DNA from: a virus
IMG/VR virus record: IMGVR_UViG_3300037140_000081
Location: 1 to 64,000 of that record
Length of the DNA: 64,000 nt
Reading direction: 5' to 3' (one strand)
The position numbers and the translations under genes are program-made. The notes beneath the pieces were generated by a model. That model saw only the letters and a program-made list of their open reading frames with translations, did not search any database and was not told where the DNA came from. This document shows, one piece after another, positions 37,944 to 46,349 of this stretch (position 1 is its first letter; each line of letters starts with the position of its first letter).

Positions 37944-38239
37944 CGCCCGAAGGGAAAGTCAAAGCCAAGGTTAAGAAATTATTTGCTACCTATGGCGACG
38001 ATATTTATCAATTTTGGCCCGTGCAGACTGGCATGGGGGCGGCAACACTGGATTGTCTAGCTTGCGCGGCGAGTGATTTTTTCTCCGTGGAAACTAAAGT
38101 TCCTGGGAAGAAACTGACACCGCGGCAGGAAGCGACCAAAGAACGAATGGAACGCGCAGGTATACGGGTATTTGTTGTGTATGACGATAATACCCTAGCT
38201 GAGTTGAAACGATACCTAGACGAGGTATTTGATCTATAA
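37940..38239 (+). CDS. VRR-NUC domain nuclease
   Basis: 99 aa. MTPEGKVKAKVKKLF, FWPVQTGMGAATLDCLACAA, FFSVETKVPGKKLTPRQEAT, GIRVFVVYD: the layout of stand-alone VRR-NUC nucleases (PD-(D/E)XK fold: LDxxxx, ExK, Q). Family members act on Holliday-junction-like structures. Lies before the SNF2 helicase, which commonly accompanies it in phages. Confidence 0.85.
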   Translation: MTPEGKVKAKVKKLFATYGDDIYQFWPVQTGMGAATLDCLACAASDFFSVETKVPGKKLTPRQEATKERMERAGIRVFVVYDDNTLAELKRYLDEVFDL

Positions 38240-39780
38240 TGGGTATCCAGGTATCCCGATCTAATCAAATGCTAGTGGTTCCTCCGCACCCCGCGGTGGT
38301 GAACCTGTACGGTGGTGCGCCCCGTCTGGACGACAACCTGATTATCCCGCACGGCCTGCGCGAGTACCTGCTGTTAAAGCACCTGGGCTACGCGGTGCCG
38401 CACCCCATGCTGTGTTACTACAACTGGGGCAGCAAGACGCCGTTTAAGGTGCAGCTGCATACATGTACGATGCTCACGTCGAACCCACGCGCCTACGTGC
38501 TTAATGACATGGGCACCGGTAAGACCAAGGGGGCGCTGTGGTCCTGGGACTTCCTGCGTACCGGGGGGTATGCCGGCAAGCTGCTGGTTGTGGCCCCGTT
38601 GTCCACTCTCAACTTTGTGTGGGGGCGGGAGTGCTTTGCCACACTACCCAAGCGCAAGGTGGCGGTGTTGCACGGTAGCAAGGCGCGACGGTTGGAGCGG
38701 CTGGCCGATCCGAGCATCGAGATTTTCATCATCAACCATGACGGTGTCAAGGTGATCTTGAAAGAGCTGATGGAGCGTACTGATATTGACACGCTGATCC
38801 TGGACGAGCTGGCGGTGTACCGCAACAACTCTGATCGCTCCAAGATTATGCGGAAGCTGGCCGAGCGGTTCAACTGGGTGTGGGGTATGACCGGTGCGCC
38901 CATGCCGAACCAGCCTACGGACGTGTGGGCCCAGGCCAAGATTGTCACGCCGAACACGGTGCCTAAGTTCTTCAAGCAGGCCCGGGAAATGCTGATGATC
39001 AAGGTGGACCAGTTCACCTATCGCCCAAAGGCAGACGCAGTGGAAAATGCGTTCCGCATGATGCAGCCGTCCGTGCGCTACGCGCTGGACGACGTGGTGG
39101 AACTGCCCGAGACAATCTCGCGTGTGATCGACGTTGACCTGAGCGAGGAGCAGAAAAAGACCTACGAGAAAATGTCCAAGCTGTTCCAGGTCATGGTCCA
39201 GGAAAAGCAGATTACCGCGGTCAACGCTGCCGCCGCAATGAACAAGCTGCTGCAAGTGGCCCTGGGGTGGGTGTACACCAAATCCCCGGAGTTTGTGGTC
39301 CTGGACAGCAAGCCGCGCACCGACGCGATGCTGGATATTATCAACTCGGCCGCGCGCAAGGTGCTGGTCTTTGTGCCATACCGGCATGCGTTGGCCGGGA
39401 TCAGCAAGCTGCTGACGGCGGAAGGTATTGAGCATGCTGTCGTGCATGGGGATGTGACGAACCGCGACGAGATATTCAACCTGTTTCAGAACACCAACAA
39501 GTACAAGGGGCTGCTGGCCCACCCGCAATGCCTGGCGCACGGCCTGACGCTGACCGCTGCCGACACGATCATCTGGACCTGTCCCACGGCGTCGCTGGAA
39601 ATCTACGAGCAGGCAAACGCCCGTATCCGGCGCGTGGGACAGATGCACAAGCAGCAGATACTGCACCTGCAAGCTACGCCGGTAGAGAAACGGATTTACT
39701 CGCTGCTCCGCAATAAGCAGCATGTGCAAGACAAGTTGCTAGAGCTATTCGAGGAAGCCACAGAAAGGAAGCTGTCATGA
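38239..39780 (+). CDS. SNF2-family DNA helicase/translocase
   Basis: 513 aa. Motif I VLNDMGTGKTKGAL, Ia VVAPLSTLNFVW, motif II LILDELAV (DELA in place of DEAH), motif III WGMTGAPMPN, motif V GLTLTAADTIIW, motif VI QANARIRRVGQ. About 90 residues precede motif I. Typical of phage SNF2-like replication helicases. Start and stop overlap both neighbours. Confidence 0.9.
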   Translation: MGIQVSRSNQMLVVPPHPAVVNLYGGAPRLDDNLIIPHGLREYLLLKHLGYAVPHPMLCYYNWGSKTPFKVQLHTCTMLTSNPRAYVLNDMGTGKTKGALWSWDFLRTGGYAGKLLVVAPLSTLNFVWGRECFATLPKRKVAVLHGSKARRLERLADPSIEIFIINHDGVKVILKELMERTDIDTLILDELAVYRNNSDRSKIMRKLAERFNWVWGMTGAPMPNQPTDVWAQAKIVTPNTVPKFFKQAREMLMIKVDQFTYRPKADAVENAFRMMQPSVRYALDDVVELPETISRVIDVDLSEEQKKTYEKMSKLFQVMVQEKQITAVNAAAAMNKLLQVALGWVYTKSPEFVVLDSKPRTDAMLDIINSAARKVLVFVPYRHALAGISKLLTAEGIEHAVVHGDVTNRDEIFNLFQNTNKYKGLLAHPQCLAHGLTLTAADTIIWTCPTASLEIYEQANARIRRVGQMHKQQILHLQATPVEKRIYSLLRNKQHVQDKLLELFEEATERKLS

Positions 39781-39962
39781 GATACAGCGAAATGAAAGCG
39801 GCGACAATGGAACAGCTTGTTGATCATCATCGCCAGCTTGAACTGGAAATGGATCGCGTGCAGCAGGTATATCTAAAAGCCGCTTCAATAGAGCTACGCC
39901 AGCAGCACGACGAAATGCGACTTTTACGTTCTATGATAGAAATGAAAGGACACCAAGCATGA
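39777..39962 (+). CDS. Small coiled-coil protein, copy 2 (61 aa)
   Basis: 61 aa paralogue of the protein at 34932-35117: same length, MEQLVDHHRQLELEMDRVQQ, YLKAASIELRQQHDEM, and an MKGHQA end. Single long amphipathic helix. Its position between helicase and the next conserved gene suggests an accessory role in the replisome. Confidence 0.68.
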   Translation: MRYSEMKAATMEQLVDHHRQLELEMDRVQQVYLKAASIELRQQHDEMRLLRSMIEMKGHQA

Positions 39963-40354
39963 CTGAAACCCCCAACGTAGATGCTATCGTTGAAGTGTTT
40001 CTCGCCGTACGCGAGAAACTTAAAGCGATGGACGACGCCCACGAACTCCTACGGAAAGAGTGGGTGGAGAAAAAAGAAGCGCTTTCCGGGTGGTTGCTTA
40101 ACTTCTTGGATACGAATGGGCTGGAGAATGCCAAGACCCCCTCGGGTACAGTCCACACTACCACCCGTAGTAGTGCCACACTCGCTGACGCCGATGCGTT
40201 CATGCGATTTGTGATCGACAACAACGAATATGACTTGCTTGATCGTCGCGCTAATGCTACCGCGGTCAAGGAATTCGTAAAGAGCCACGACGGCTCCCTG
40301 CCACCCGGGGTTAACTTGAGTTCTATGAAAACTATTGGGGTTCGAAGGGCATAA
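39959..40354 (+). CDS. Conserved phage replication-operon protein, 131 aa
   Basis: 131 aa. Coiled-coil first half (VEVFLAVREKLKAMDDAHEL, EKKEALSGWLLNFLDTNGLE), then TPSGTVHTTTRSSATLADAD and LPPGVNLSSMKTIGVRRA. The LxxxGLxxxxTxxGTxxxxxxxSxxxxD pattern ending in VRR[AS] is common in phage replication modules (host-nuclease-inhibitor Gam or Gp157-like in outline). Biochemical role not established. Confidence 0.68.
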   Translation: MTETPNVDAIVEVFLAVREKLKAMDDAHELLRKEWVEKKEALSGWLLNFLDTNGLENAKTPSGTVHTTTRSSATLADADAFMRFVIDNNEYDLLDRRANATAVKEFVKSHDGSLPPGVNLSSMKTIGVRRA

Positions 40355-40792
40355 ATGGCGCGCAATCGTACCGGTGAAGCACGAGCTAAACGATTGCGTT
40401 ATGCGGCCAACCCAGACCACTATAGGGCTATAGACCGGGCATGGTATGCCAAAAACCGAGAAAGGCGTTTAACGCAGCAGCGTGCGAACTACAAAGCAAA
40501 CCCCAAAAAACACATAGCCGCGACAAAAAAATCTATATATAAACGGCGATATGGGATGACCTTTGAAGACCGAGACAAGATGCTAGCTGCACAAGGTAAC
40601 TGTTGCGCTATTTGTTTAACAGAGAAACCCCATTCTAAGCATGGGTGGAGTGTTGACCATAACCACGATACCGGTGTAGTGCGCGGTATTTTGTGCGTGC
40701 GATGTAATACTGGTCTAGGCCAGTTTAAAGATAATCCGGCTTTGTTACAAAAAGCGAGTGTGTATCTACTAACCCCAGGAGAACAAATATGA
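40355..40792 (+). CDS. HNH homing endonuclease, endonuclease VII type (copy 4)
   Basis: 145 aa. Long basic N-terminus; then CCAICLTEKP, WSVDHNHDTGVVRGILC and RCNTGLGQFKDN, all catalytic and zinc residues present. The only copy of this family on the plus strand, inserted in the replication operon with an ATGA overlap to the next gene. Confidence 0.88.
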   Translation: MARNRTGEARAKRLRYAANPDHYRAIDRAWYAKNRERRLTQQRANYKANPKKHIAATKKSIYKRRYGMTFEDRDKMLAAQGNCCAICLTEKPHSKHGWSVDHNHDTGVVRGILCVRCNTGLGQFKDNPALLQKASVYLLTPGEQI

Positions 40793-41865
40793 CCCAGAAT
40801 AATCTTGTACCATTTGCCGCCGGCACCAAGCCGTCAGCGGCGTTCGCGGCGGCGCTCAACACCGCGGACCATGAGAGCCTGGCCGATGGTATCGGCTCCT
40901 CTTATGGAATTATTGGCTACAAAGGTAAGGTGTGGTCGCTCCGATATCACGGAGAGAAGCACGTTTTTACCCGCCCGGACGACAACTCGCCAACCGCGCA
41001 TATCGATGTCATCATCTTGCGGGCGGCGAGTGTCAAGTCCAAGAGCTACTACGGCAAATATGATCCGAACGCCAGCGAAGGCGTGCGGCCGATCTGTGCG
41101 TCTCTGGACGGTATCAAGCCCGACGCTGACGTGCAGCAGAAGCAGTCTGACGTGTGTGCGATCTGCCCCCGCAACGTGTGGAAGGCAGGCACGGATGGTA
41201 AGAAAAGCCGTGAATGCACTGACTATAAACGCCTGGCCGTTTTGCTCTTGCCAAACCAGACCCAGCGGTTGCTGGGCGCCGCTTTAATGGAACCTGTGTT
41301 CCTGCGTATCCCGCCGGCATCGTTGCAGCCTCTGGCTACCTACGGTGAGCAGTTGAATATGCAGGGCTTCCATTATTCTTCGGTGGCTACGCGCATCACC
41401 TTCGACCCGAATGAGCCGCATCCCAAGATGGTCTTTGCGGGCTTGCAAGCCTTGACCGATGCCGAAGCGCCGGTGGTTCTCCCCATGCGGGAAGACCCCC
41501 AGTCTCTGCGGATCACCGGGGAAGACCAAATGGCGGCCCATACAGGCCCTTTGCAAGTGACTGGGCAGGCCCAGCCGGCCCAGCAGCTAGCTGCGCCTTC
41601 TGTGGACTTGCCGAAAGCCGCCACGGCCCCCTCGGTACCGCAGGCCACAGATTTAGGGTTGACAGCTATAGTACCCGCCGCGGCCGTCCCACAGACTGCG
41701 ACGACGATATCCCCTTCTAAGCCCGGGGGATTATTGGAATTGACAGCAACGGCTGTAGCCCCTGGCGCCCCCGGTGGTGGTCCAGCTGCTGTGGCTGATA
41801 CAGGTGAAGTGACAGCCAGTGATGCTGCACTGGACGCTAGGATCAAAGGCCTCTTAAACCCGTAA
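40789..41865 (+). CDS. Conserved phage protein, ssDNA-binding-like, with zinc site
   Basis: 358 aa. GIIGYKGKVWSLRYHGEKHV and AHIDVIILRAASVKSKSYYG form a beta-barrel-like part; DVCAICPRNVWKAG ... SRECTDYKRLAV is a Cys4-type zinc site; then LRIPPASLQPLATYGEQL. The last 130 residues are Ala/Pro-rich and disordered, as in single-strand-binding proteins. This family occurs widely in podophage replication modules and is thought, without proof here, to bind ssDNA. Confidence 0.7.
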   Translation: MTQNNLVPFAAGTKPSAAFAAALNTADHESLADGIGSSYGIIGYKGKVWSLRYHGEKHVFTRPDDNSPTAHIDVIILRAASVKSKSYYGKYDPNASEGVRPICASLDGIKPDADVQQKQSDVCAICPRNVWKAGTDGKKSRECTDYKRLAVLLLPNQTQRLLGAALMEPVFLRIPPASLQPLATYGEQLNMQGFHYSSVATRITFDPNEPHPKMVFAGLQALTDAEAPVVLPMREDPQSLRITGEDQMAAHTGPLQVTGQAQPAQQLAAPSVDLPKAATAPSVPQATDLGLTAIVPAAAVPQTATTISPSKPGGLLELTATAVAPGAPGGGPAAVADTGEVTASDAALDARIKGLLNP

Positions 41866-41872
41866 GTGCCTC

Positions 41873-44857
41873 ATGCTATCTGATAAAACTCGCGAGTTTA
41901 TGAGCAGAGTAGTTCCGTGGCCGGGTGCCCAAACAGCACCCGGCTACGTTGATCTTGTATGGGCGCCAGGGTTCAACGGTAAGCCGTTTAAGTCGCTGGA
42001 CGAGTTCATGAAGCTGGCCGACTGGGCCAACCGCAAGGAAACAATCAAGGATTTATACTACTGCCTCAGCCTACAGGCAGAAGCCGCCAAAAATCACCGT
42101 GGAGGTCTGGTCGCCAAACGCCACGCATCGCTGGCGCTGTCGCTCAAGTCCATCTGGCTGGACATTGACGTTAAAGACCCCCCAAAGGGGTACACCAATT
42201 TGGCCGAAGCGCTGGACGCTCTGCAAGCGTTCCGCATCGCCGCCGACCTGCCGCCACCGTCCGCTCTGGTCCATTCGGGTGGTGGCCTGCACGTCTACTG
42301 GATTTCAGATCGGGCACTATCCAAGGCCGAGTGGGAGCCTTATGCTCAAGGGCTCAAGGCACTGGCGGTCAAGCATGAATTGCGTTGCGACGCCGGATTG
42401 ACCACGGATGCTGCTCGCATCCTGCGTGTCCCGGATACGTTCAACTACAAGACTACACCGCCTCGGCCCGTGAGGCTGCTGGGGCTGCGGGAACAGTCAC
42501 TCGACTATGACTTTGCTCGCAGCCTCGGTTTCTTGGCGCTGATATCGCCAATGGCAACGACCGTCGATAATAAGACATTTTTTATTAATGCGGATCAGCC
42601 ATCGGCGCCATCGCCGCTGTTGGCTGCGCTACCGAAAGAGAGCCTGGCGGCGGGTATAACAGCATACAATGATCAACCGCTGGACTTTGATAATATTGTC
42701 AACGGCTGCGCGTTCATTCGGGACGCGTTGAAGACCGAGGGCAAGGACTACGACCAGCCTATGTGGAACCTGACCACGCTGGCGGCAACCTTCATGGAGC
42801 ACGGACATGCGTTGGCCCACAGAATGGGTAAAGGACACAGCGGATATACTCCTGAGAGCACTGACAAGCTCTGGGATCGAAAAAGTAAAGAACGTAAAGA
42901 TCGTAATATTGGGTACCCCTCTTGTGCTGCAATTCAAGCTGCCGGCTGCAAGGCGTGCGCGATTTGTCCGAATTTTGCAAAAGGTAAGTCGCCGCTCAAT
43001 CTCGGCGCTCCAGTTGTTGCCACGGCGGTAGGGGGCACCGTTACATTAATTGCGCCGCCGGACGATATGTTTTTGCCCGGGGGCTACATTGTCAACTCTG
43101 ACGGGTTTATCTGCAAGCTGGGTAAAGACGATATTACCCTACAGCTATTCTACAACAAGTTCTCAAATCCGTGGGTCAGTGACGAGCCAAAGGCCCTGAA
43201 CTTTACGATCACTACGGATAAAGGGCACACAAAAGATATCGCTATCCCGCTGGCCGATATGTCGAACAGCGGTAAAATGTGGGACCGTATGTATCTCCAA
43301 GGGGTGACACCGGTTGTCCATTTGGAAGCACAAGGGAGAGGGTTCATGGTGGCATGGTTGGCACTAATACAGAACGCACACGAGGCTGCTATATCTGTTC
43401 CCTTTGGCTGGTGGCACGATGAAAATGGTAAACGCGCCGGATTTGCTTATGGCGGAAAAATTTTCAAGAACGACAATACTATAGACCCATCTGGCTGTGC
43501 CGAGAACAACATGCGTAAGTGGTATAAACCAGTCGGTACTCGCGCTGCATGGGATACAGCCATGAAGATGATCTTGGCAGAAAAGCGCCCCGAGCTAGAG
43601 TGTCTTGTGGCAGCCACCTTTGCCGGTCCGCTGGCGTTTGTTCCTGCCGAATACAGCAGCATGTTAAGCGTGTGGGGCGATAGCGGTGCCCACAAATCCA
43701 CTGCGGTCAAGGTGGGCATGGCTGTCTGGAGCCATCCGCTAATGTCCAAGGAGGTCGCTCGATCAACTGCCAACCATATGATGAAGAAGATGGGTGATCT
43801 GCGAAACCTGACTATCTACCAAGATGACATAAAAGACACCGTGGACAAGAAAGACCAGAAGGGCGTCTACACTACGCTGTTCGGCGGTACCGACGGCATA
43901 GACGCCGGCAGGTTGACTTCTGGCGTGGACTATCGTGACCGCGTCGCTTGGCAAACTATGGTCGTGATCTGTTCAAACACGAGTTTTGTCGATTATGTCA
44001 ATGAGGTAAATAAGACCTCCGATGCTGGTATATACCGCTTGTTTGAGTTCCAGCACATGAAGGGGGACGACAATGCGGCCGGCCGCGTGGCCGTTACAAT
44101 GAATGCCACCCGCATCACGCAGGAACTGGAACATAATTACGGAGCAGTAGGTATGGAATATGCCAAGATGTTGGGGAGCAACCCGCAAGAGATTGATACG
44201 TTCACCAGAAAAATAGTCGAGGATTTTGCGTTGGAGGTTAAGCAAACGGACCCGGAGCGATATTGGGTCGCCGTGTGTGGCACGTTGCTGGCCGGTGCGG
44301 AATTGGCTAACAGACTGGGCGCGGGTTTAAATGTGCCAGAAATGCGAAAGTTTCTGATCTCCCGCTATATGATGAACCGCGAACGGTGCGTTGAGGCCAA
44401 TACCAAGGGCGGCTCACAGATGAACACGGAAGAAACCTTGACCGGGTTCCTCAAGGCTAAGCTGGGTGAGACACTATGGACTGACATAATGCACCAAGGC
44501 CCAGGCAAGCCGCACGGAATTCAGTTATTGCATGAACCTGACATTCGGTTTCCTAAACCGATAAACGTCCATTTTGCTGTCGGAGATCGTACGGTAACAA
44601 TGTCCACCGTTGCATTCCGCGACTATCTCAAATTGACAAATACGGCGCCTGCCGCAATCGTACGTGGGTTAAAGGTGCATTATAAAATGTACCGGGAACG
44701 CCTCAGCATGGCGGCTGGTACTCGGCATGTGCAGGGGCCGGAAGCGGTTATGATTATCCCAATTCCTGAGGGTTCACCATTAGAACCGCTAATGAATGCC
44801 TACAAGCAAATGGTTAAGCCAGATGCTATTAGCGGAGCCACGGGAGCGGCAGTTTGA
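41873..44857 (+). CDS. Primase-helicase (AEP primase plus DUF927-like ATPase)
   Basis: 994 aa. Residues about 60-230: archaeo-eukaryotic-type primase with SIWLDIDVKDPPKG, VHSGGGLHVYW and DAGLTTDAARILRVPDTFNY. Middle: CAICPNF Cys pair at about 365. About 500-760: VPFGWWHDENGKRAG and SVWGDSGAHKSTAVKVGMAV (Walker A), IYQDDIKDT (Walker B), as in DUF927/SF3-like helicases. C-terminus unassigned. Replicative primase and helicase in one chain. Its 3' end overlaps the convergent membrane gene by 29 nt. Confidence 0.87.
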   Translation: MLSDKTREFMSRVVPWPGAQTAPGYVDLVWAPGFNGKPFKSLDEFMKLADWANRKETIKDLYYCLSLQAEAAKNHRGGLVAKRHASLALSLKSIWLDIDVKDPPKGYTNLAEALDALQAFRIAADLPPPSALVHSGGGLHVYWISDRALSKAEWEPYAQGLKALAVKHELRCDAGLTTDAARILRVPDTFNYKTTPPRPVRLLGLREQSLDYDFARSLGFLALISPMATTVDNKTFFINADQPSAPSPLLAALPKESLAAGITAYNDQPLDFDNIVNGCAFIRDALKTEGKDYDQPMWNLTTLAATFMEHGHALAHRMGKGHSGYTPESTDKLWDRKSKERKDRNIGYPSCAAIQAAGCKACAICPNFAKGKSPLNLGAPVVATAVGGTVTLIAPPDDMFLPGGYIVNSDGFICKLGKDDITLQLFYNKFSNPWVSDEPKALNFTITTDKGHTKDIAIPLADMSNSGKMWDRMYLQGVTPVVHLEAQGRGFMVAWLALIQNAHEAAISVPFGWWHDENGKRAGFAYGGKIFKNDNTIDPSGCAENNMRKWYKPVGTRAAWDTAMKMILAEKRPELECLVAATFAGPLAFVPAEYSSMLSVWGDSGAHKSTAVKVGMAVWSHPLMSKEVARSTANHMMKKMGDLRNLTIYQDDIKDTVDKKDQKGVYTTLFGGTDGIDAGRLTSGVDYRDRVAWQTMVVICSNTSFVDYVNEVNKTSDAGIYRLFEFQHMKGDDNAAGRVAVTMNATRITQELEHNYGAVGMEYAKMLGSNPQEIDTFTRKIVEDFALEVKQTDPERYWVAVCGTLLAGAELANRLGAGLNVPEMRKFLISRYMMNRERCVEANTKGGSQMNTEETLTGFLKAKLGETLWTDIMHQGPGKPHGIQLLHEPDIRFPKPINVHFAVGDRTVTMSTVAFRDYLKLTNTAPAAIVRGLKVHYKMYRERLSMAAGTRHVQGPEAVMIIPIPEGSPLEPLMNAYKQMVKPDAISGATGAAV

Positions 44858-45077
44858 TCGCCGCGTAGGTGCCAACGAACGCGCCTACTGCCGTGGGTAT
44901 GATCATCCAGTGGTCGTCCACATACCCAATGGTCACCACGGCATTGCAAAGCATTATGGCCGTGGCCGCTAGACCAGCACCTGCGGCTTTCTTTTTCAAC
45001 AAAAACAGTGTGTAGTGAGCCCAAATGAAATCAAGCACTACCATTGACCCAAATACATAGAGGACCTGGGGGATCAT
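44829..45077 (-). CDS. Small multi-pass membrane protein, 82 aa
   Basis: 82 aa from ATG 45075-45077, overlapping the stop of the protease gene (ATGA). Three membrane segments: VLYVFGSMVVLDFIWAHYTL, GAGLAATAIMLCNAVVTIGY, WMIIPTAVGAFVGTYAAIKL. Function unknown; last gene of the right-hand minus-strand operon, ending inside the primase-helicase gene of the opposite strand. Confidence 0.65.
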   Translation of the reverse strand: MIPQVLYVFGSMVVLDFIWAHYTLFLLKKKAAGAGLAATAIMLCNAVVTIGYVDDHWMIIPTAVGAFVGTYAAIKLPLPWLR

Positions 45078-45508
45078 TTTCGCAACCTCACCACTACCAT
45101 CTTCCCCCCGGAGTACGGGTCGCGCTTCATCCCGATCTTGCAAGCTTGGATAGCGCTGGCATTGGCGTCCATCGCTGGTAAAGCAAAGCGCGCCCCGGAG
45201 CCAATCGCATAGTAGGGCACTTTAATTGGCTGCCAGATAATTCCTTCAAAGAAAAACACGCGCCCGCGGGTGTCTACCAGCAGCGCGTTTATGTCTTCCA
45301 GTTTCGGAGGACCAAACCCTTTAACGAGACTTTCGTATAGCCGTATGCAGCTCTCGGTGGTTTTAGACGCGCCAAATAACCGGCCGTCTTCCAACCGGAA
45401 CACCTTCACGTCGTCGTCCCTATTGACGTACGAACTCTCATGGTCTTCGATAACAGTTTCTCGACCGTCGCCGGCCATAATACCGTTTCGATAGGTTATG
45501 CAGGTCAT
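45074..45508 (-). CDS. Proteasome/HslV-like Ntn-hydrolase
   Basis: 144 aa. MTCITYRNGIMAGDGRE: Thr2 would be the N-terminal nucleophile after Met removal, followed by the AGD segment (Asp) as in HslV. VKVFRLEDGRLFGAS supplies the catalytic Lys. The C-terminal YYAIGSGARFALPAMDANAS and AIQACKIGMKRDPYSGG match the proteasome fold. Family members are N-terminal-nucleophile peptidases. Phage copies near virion genes are known but not understood; maturation protease or host-proteostasis interference are both possible. Confidence 0.78.
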   Translation of the reverse strand: MTCITYRNGIMAGDGRETVIEDHESSYVNRDDDVKVFRLEDGRLFGASKTTESCIRLYESLVKGFGPPKLEDINALLVDTRGRVFFFEGIIWQPIKVPYYAIGSGARFALPAMDANASAIQACKIGMKRDPYSGGKMVVVRLRK

Positions 45509-45954
45509 GGAACACCTGTGACTTTCATGTAGTGTAAAACACGTTCAAGTTCTTCAACTGTTGCGTCCCGTTTCAACTGATTTGCTCGATGGCTAATGAC
45601 CCTGATGTTGTCTGGGGTATAGCCAGCGTCGTTATAAAAGCGGTCAACGCTCGGTGAATTAGGTAATGGTTTTCCAGTGACACTGACCACTAATTTAATA
45701 CCTAAAACAGGACAAAATTCTGGGACAAGAATATCTGCGGCTACAATAGAACACCGCCTACCATTCTTTTTGGCGCGATGACGTATATTTTTAATGATTG
45801 ATGCGGGCCATGTTGCCAGGTCGCAGCGTCGTGCGCGTGTAGTTGCGTACTCTTTGTCCCGCCGCCCTGGCTGTTTTCTTTGCATCGCTTGTCGTTCTAG
45901 CACACCAGGTTTAGCCCGGTAGCGCCGCATGGCTATAGCAGCGGGGGTAGTCAC
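45505..45954 (-). CDS. HNH homing endonuclease (different family)
   Basis: 149 aa from GTG 45952-45954 with GGAG upstream; a longer frame to 46098 would overlap the next gene. Basic N-terminus, IIKNIRHRAKKNGRRCSI, VPEFCPVLGIKL and SPSVDRFYNDAGYTPDNIRVIS (D-R then N of the HNH), SHRANQLKRDAT. Unrelated in detail to the endonuclease VII group. Inserted between the protease gene and a small virion-type gene. Confidence 0.8.
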   Translation of the reverse strand: MTTPAAIAMRRYRAKPGVLERQAMQRKQPGRRDKEYATTRARRCDLATWPASIIKNIRHRAKKNGRRCSIVAADILVPEFCPVLGIKLVVSVTGKPLPNSPSVDRFYNDAGYTPDNIRVISHRANQLKRDATVEELERVLHYMKVTGVP

Positions 45955-45970
45955 AGGAAATCTCCAGGGG

Positions 45971-46318
45971 TTACTTGATGACTTTTTTTGTGTTCTTCGG
46001 AGGCTTCGTGAAGCCCTTGCCAGAGCCTTCACCGGTCTTACCGTAGTTCTGGTCTTCATCCTCCGAGGATGATTTCTCGTTGAGTTCACTAAACTCATTG
46101 GGCGTCTTCAAGAAAGAGCTTTCCTTGCCGAGGACGGGTCCGCCGGCGGCGTAGGACGCGGTTTGAGGTTTCATCCCTTTGCTTAGCATGGCTGTGCCTT
46201 TATCTGCTTTGTTAAACTCTTTTGCCACCGCAACGGAGGGTCCCCCGCCGCCTGGCTTCTTCCACCCGTGAGCCACCGCGGCCATCAGTCGGGCTACCTT
46301 TGGTGTCGGGCTAGGCAT
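45971..46318 (-). CDS. Small basic virion-type protein, 115 aa
   Basis: 115 aa, Lys/Gly-rich and mostly disordered: VAHGWKKPGGGGPSVAVAKE, YAAGGPVLGKESSFLKTPNE, then an acidic block and a basic tail (PPKNTKKVIK). YAAGGP resembles the short ARGG motifs in the neighbouring internal virion proteins. Probably a minor virion protein. Confidence 0.6.
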   Translation of the reverse strand: MPSPTPKVARLMAAVAHGWKKPGGGGPSVAVAKEFNKADKGTAMLSKGMKPQTASYAAGGPVLGKESSFLKTPNEFSELNEKSSSEDEDQNYGKTGEGSGKGFTKPPKNTKKVIK

Positions 46319-46349
46319 AGCAGACCTCCGTTAAGCCTTGGTTACTACC

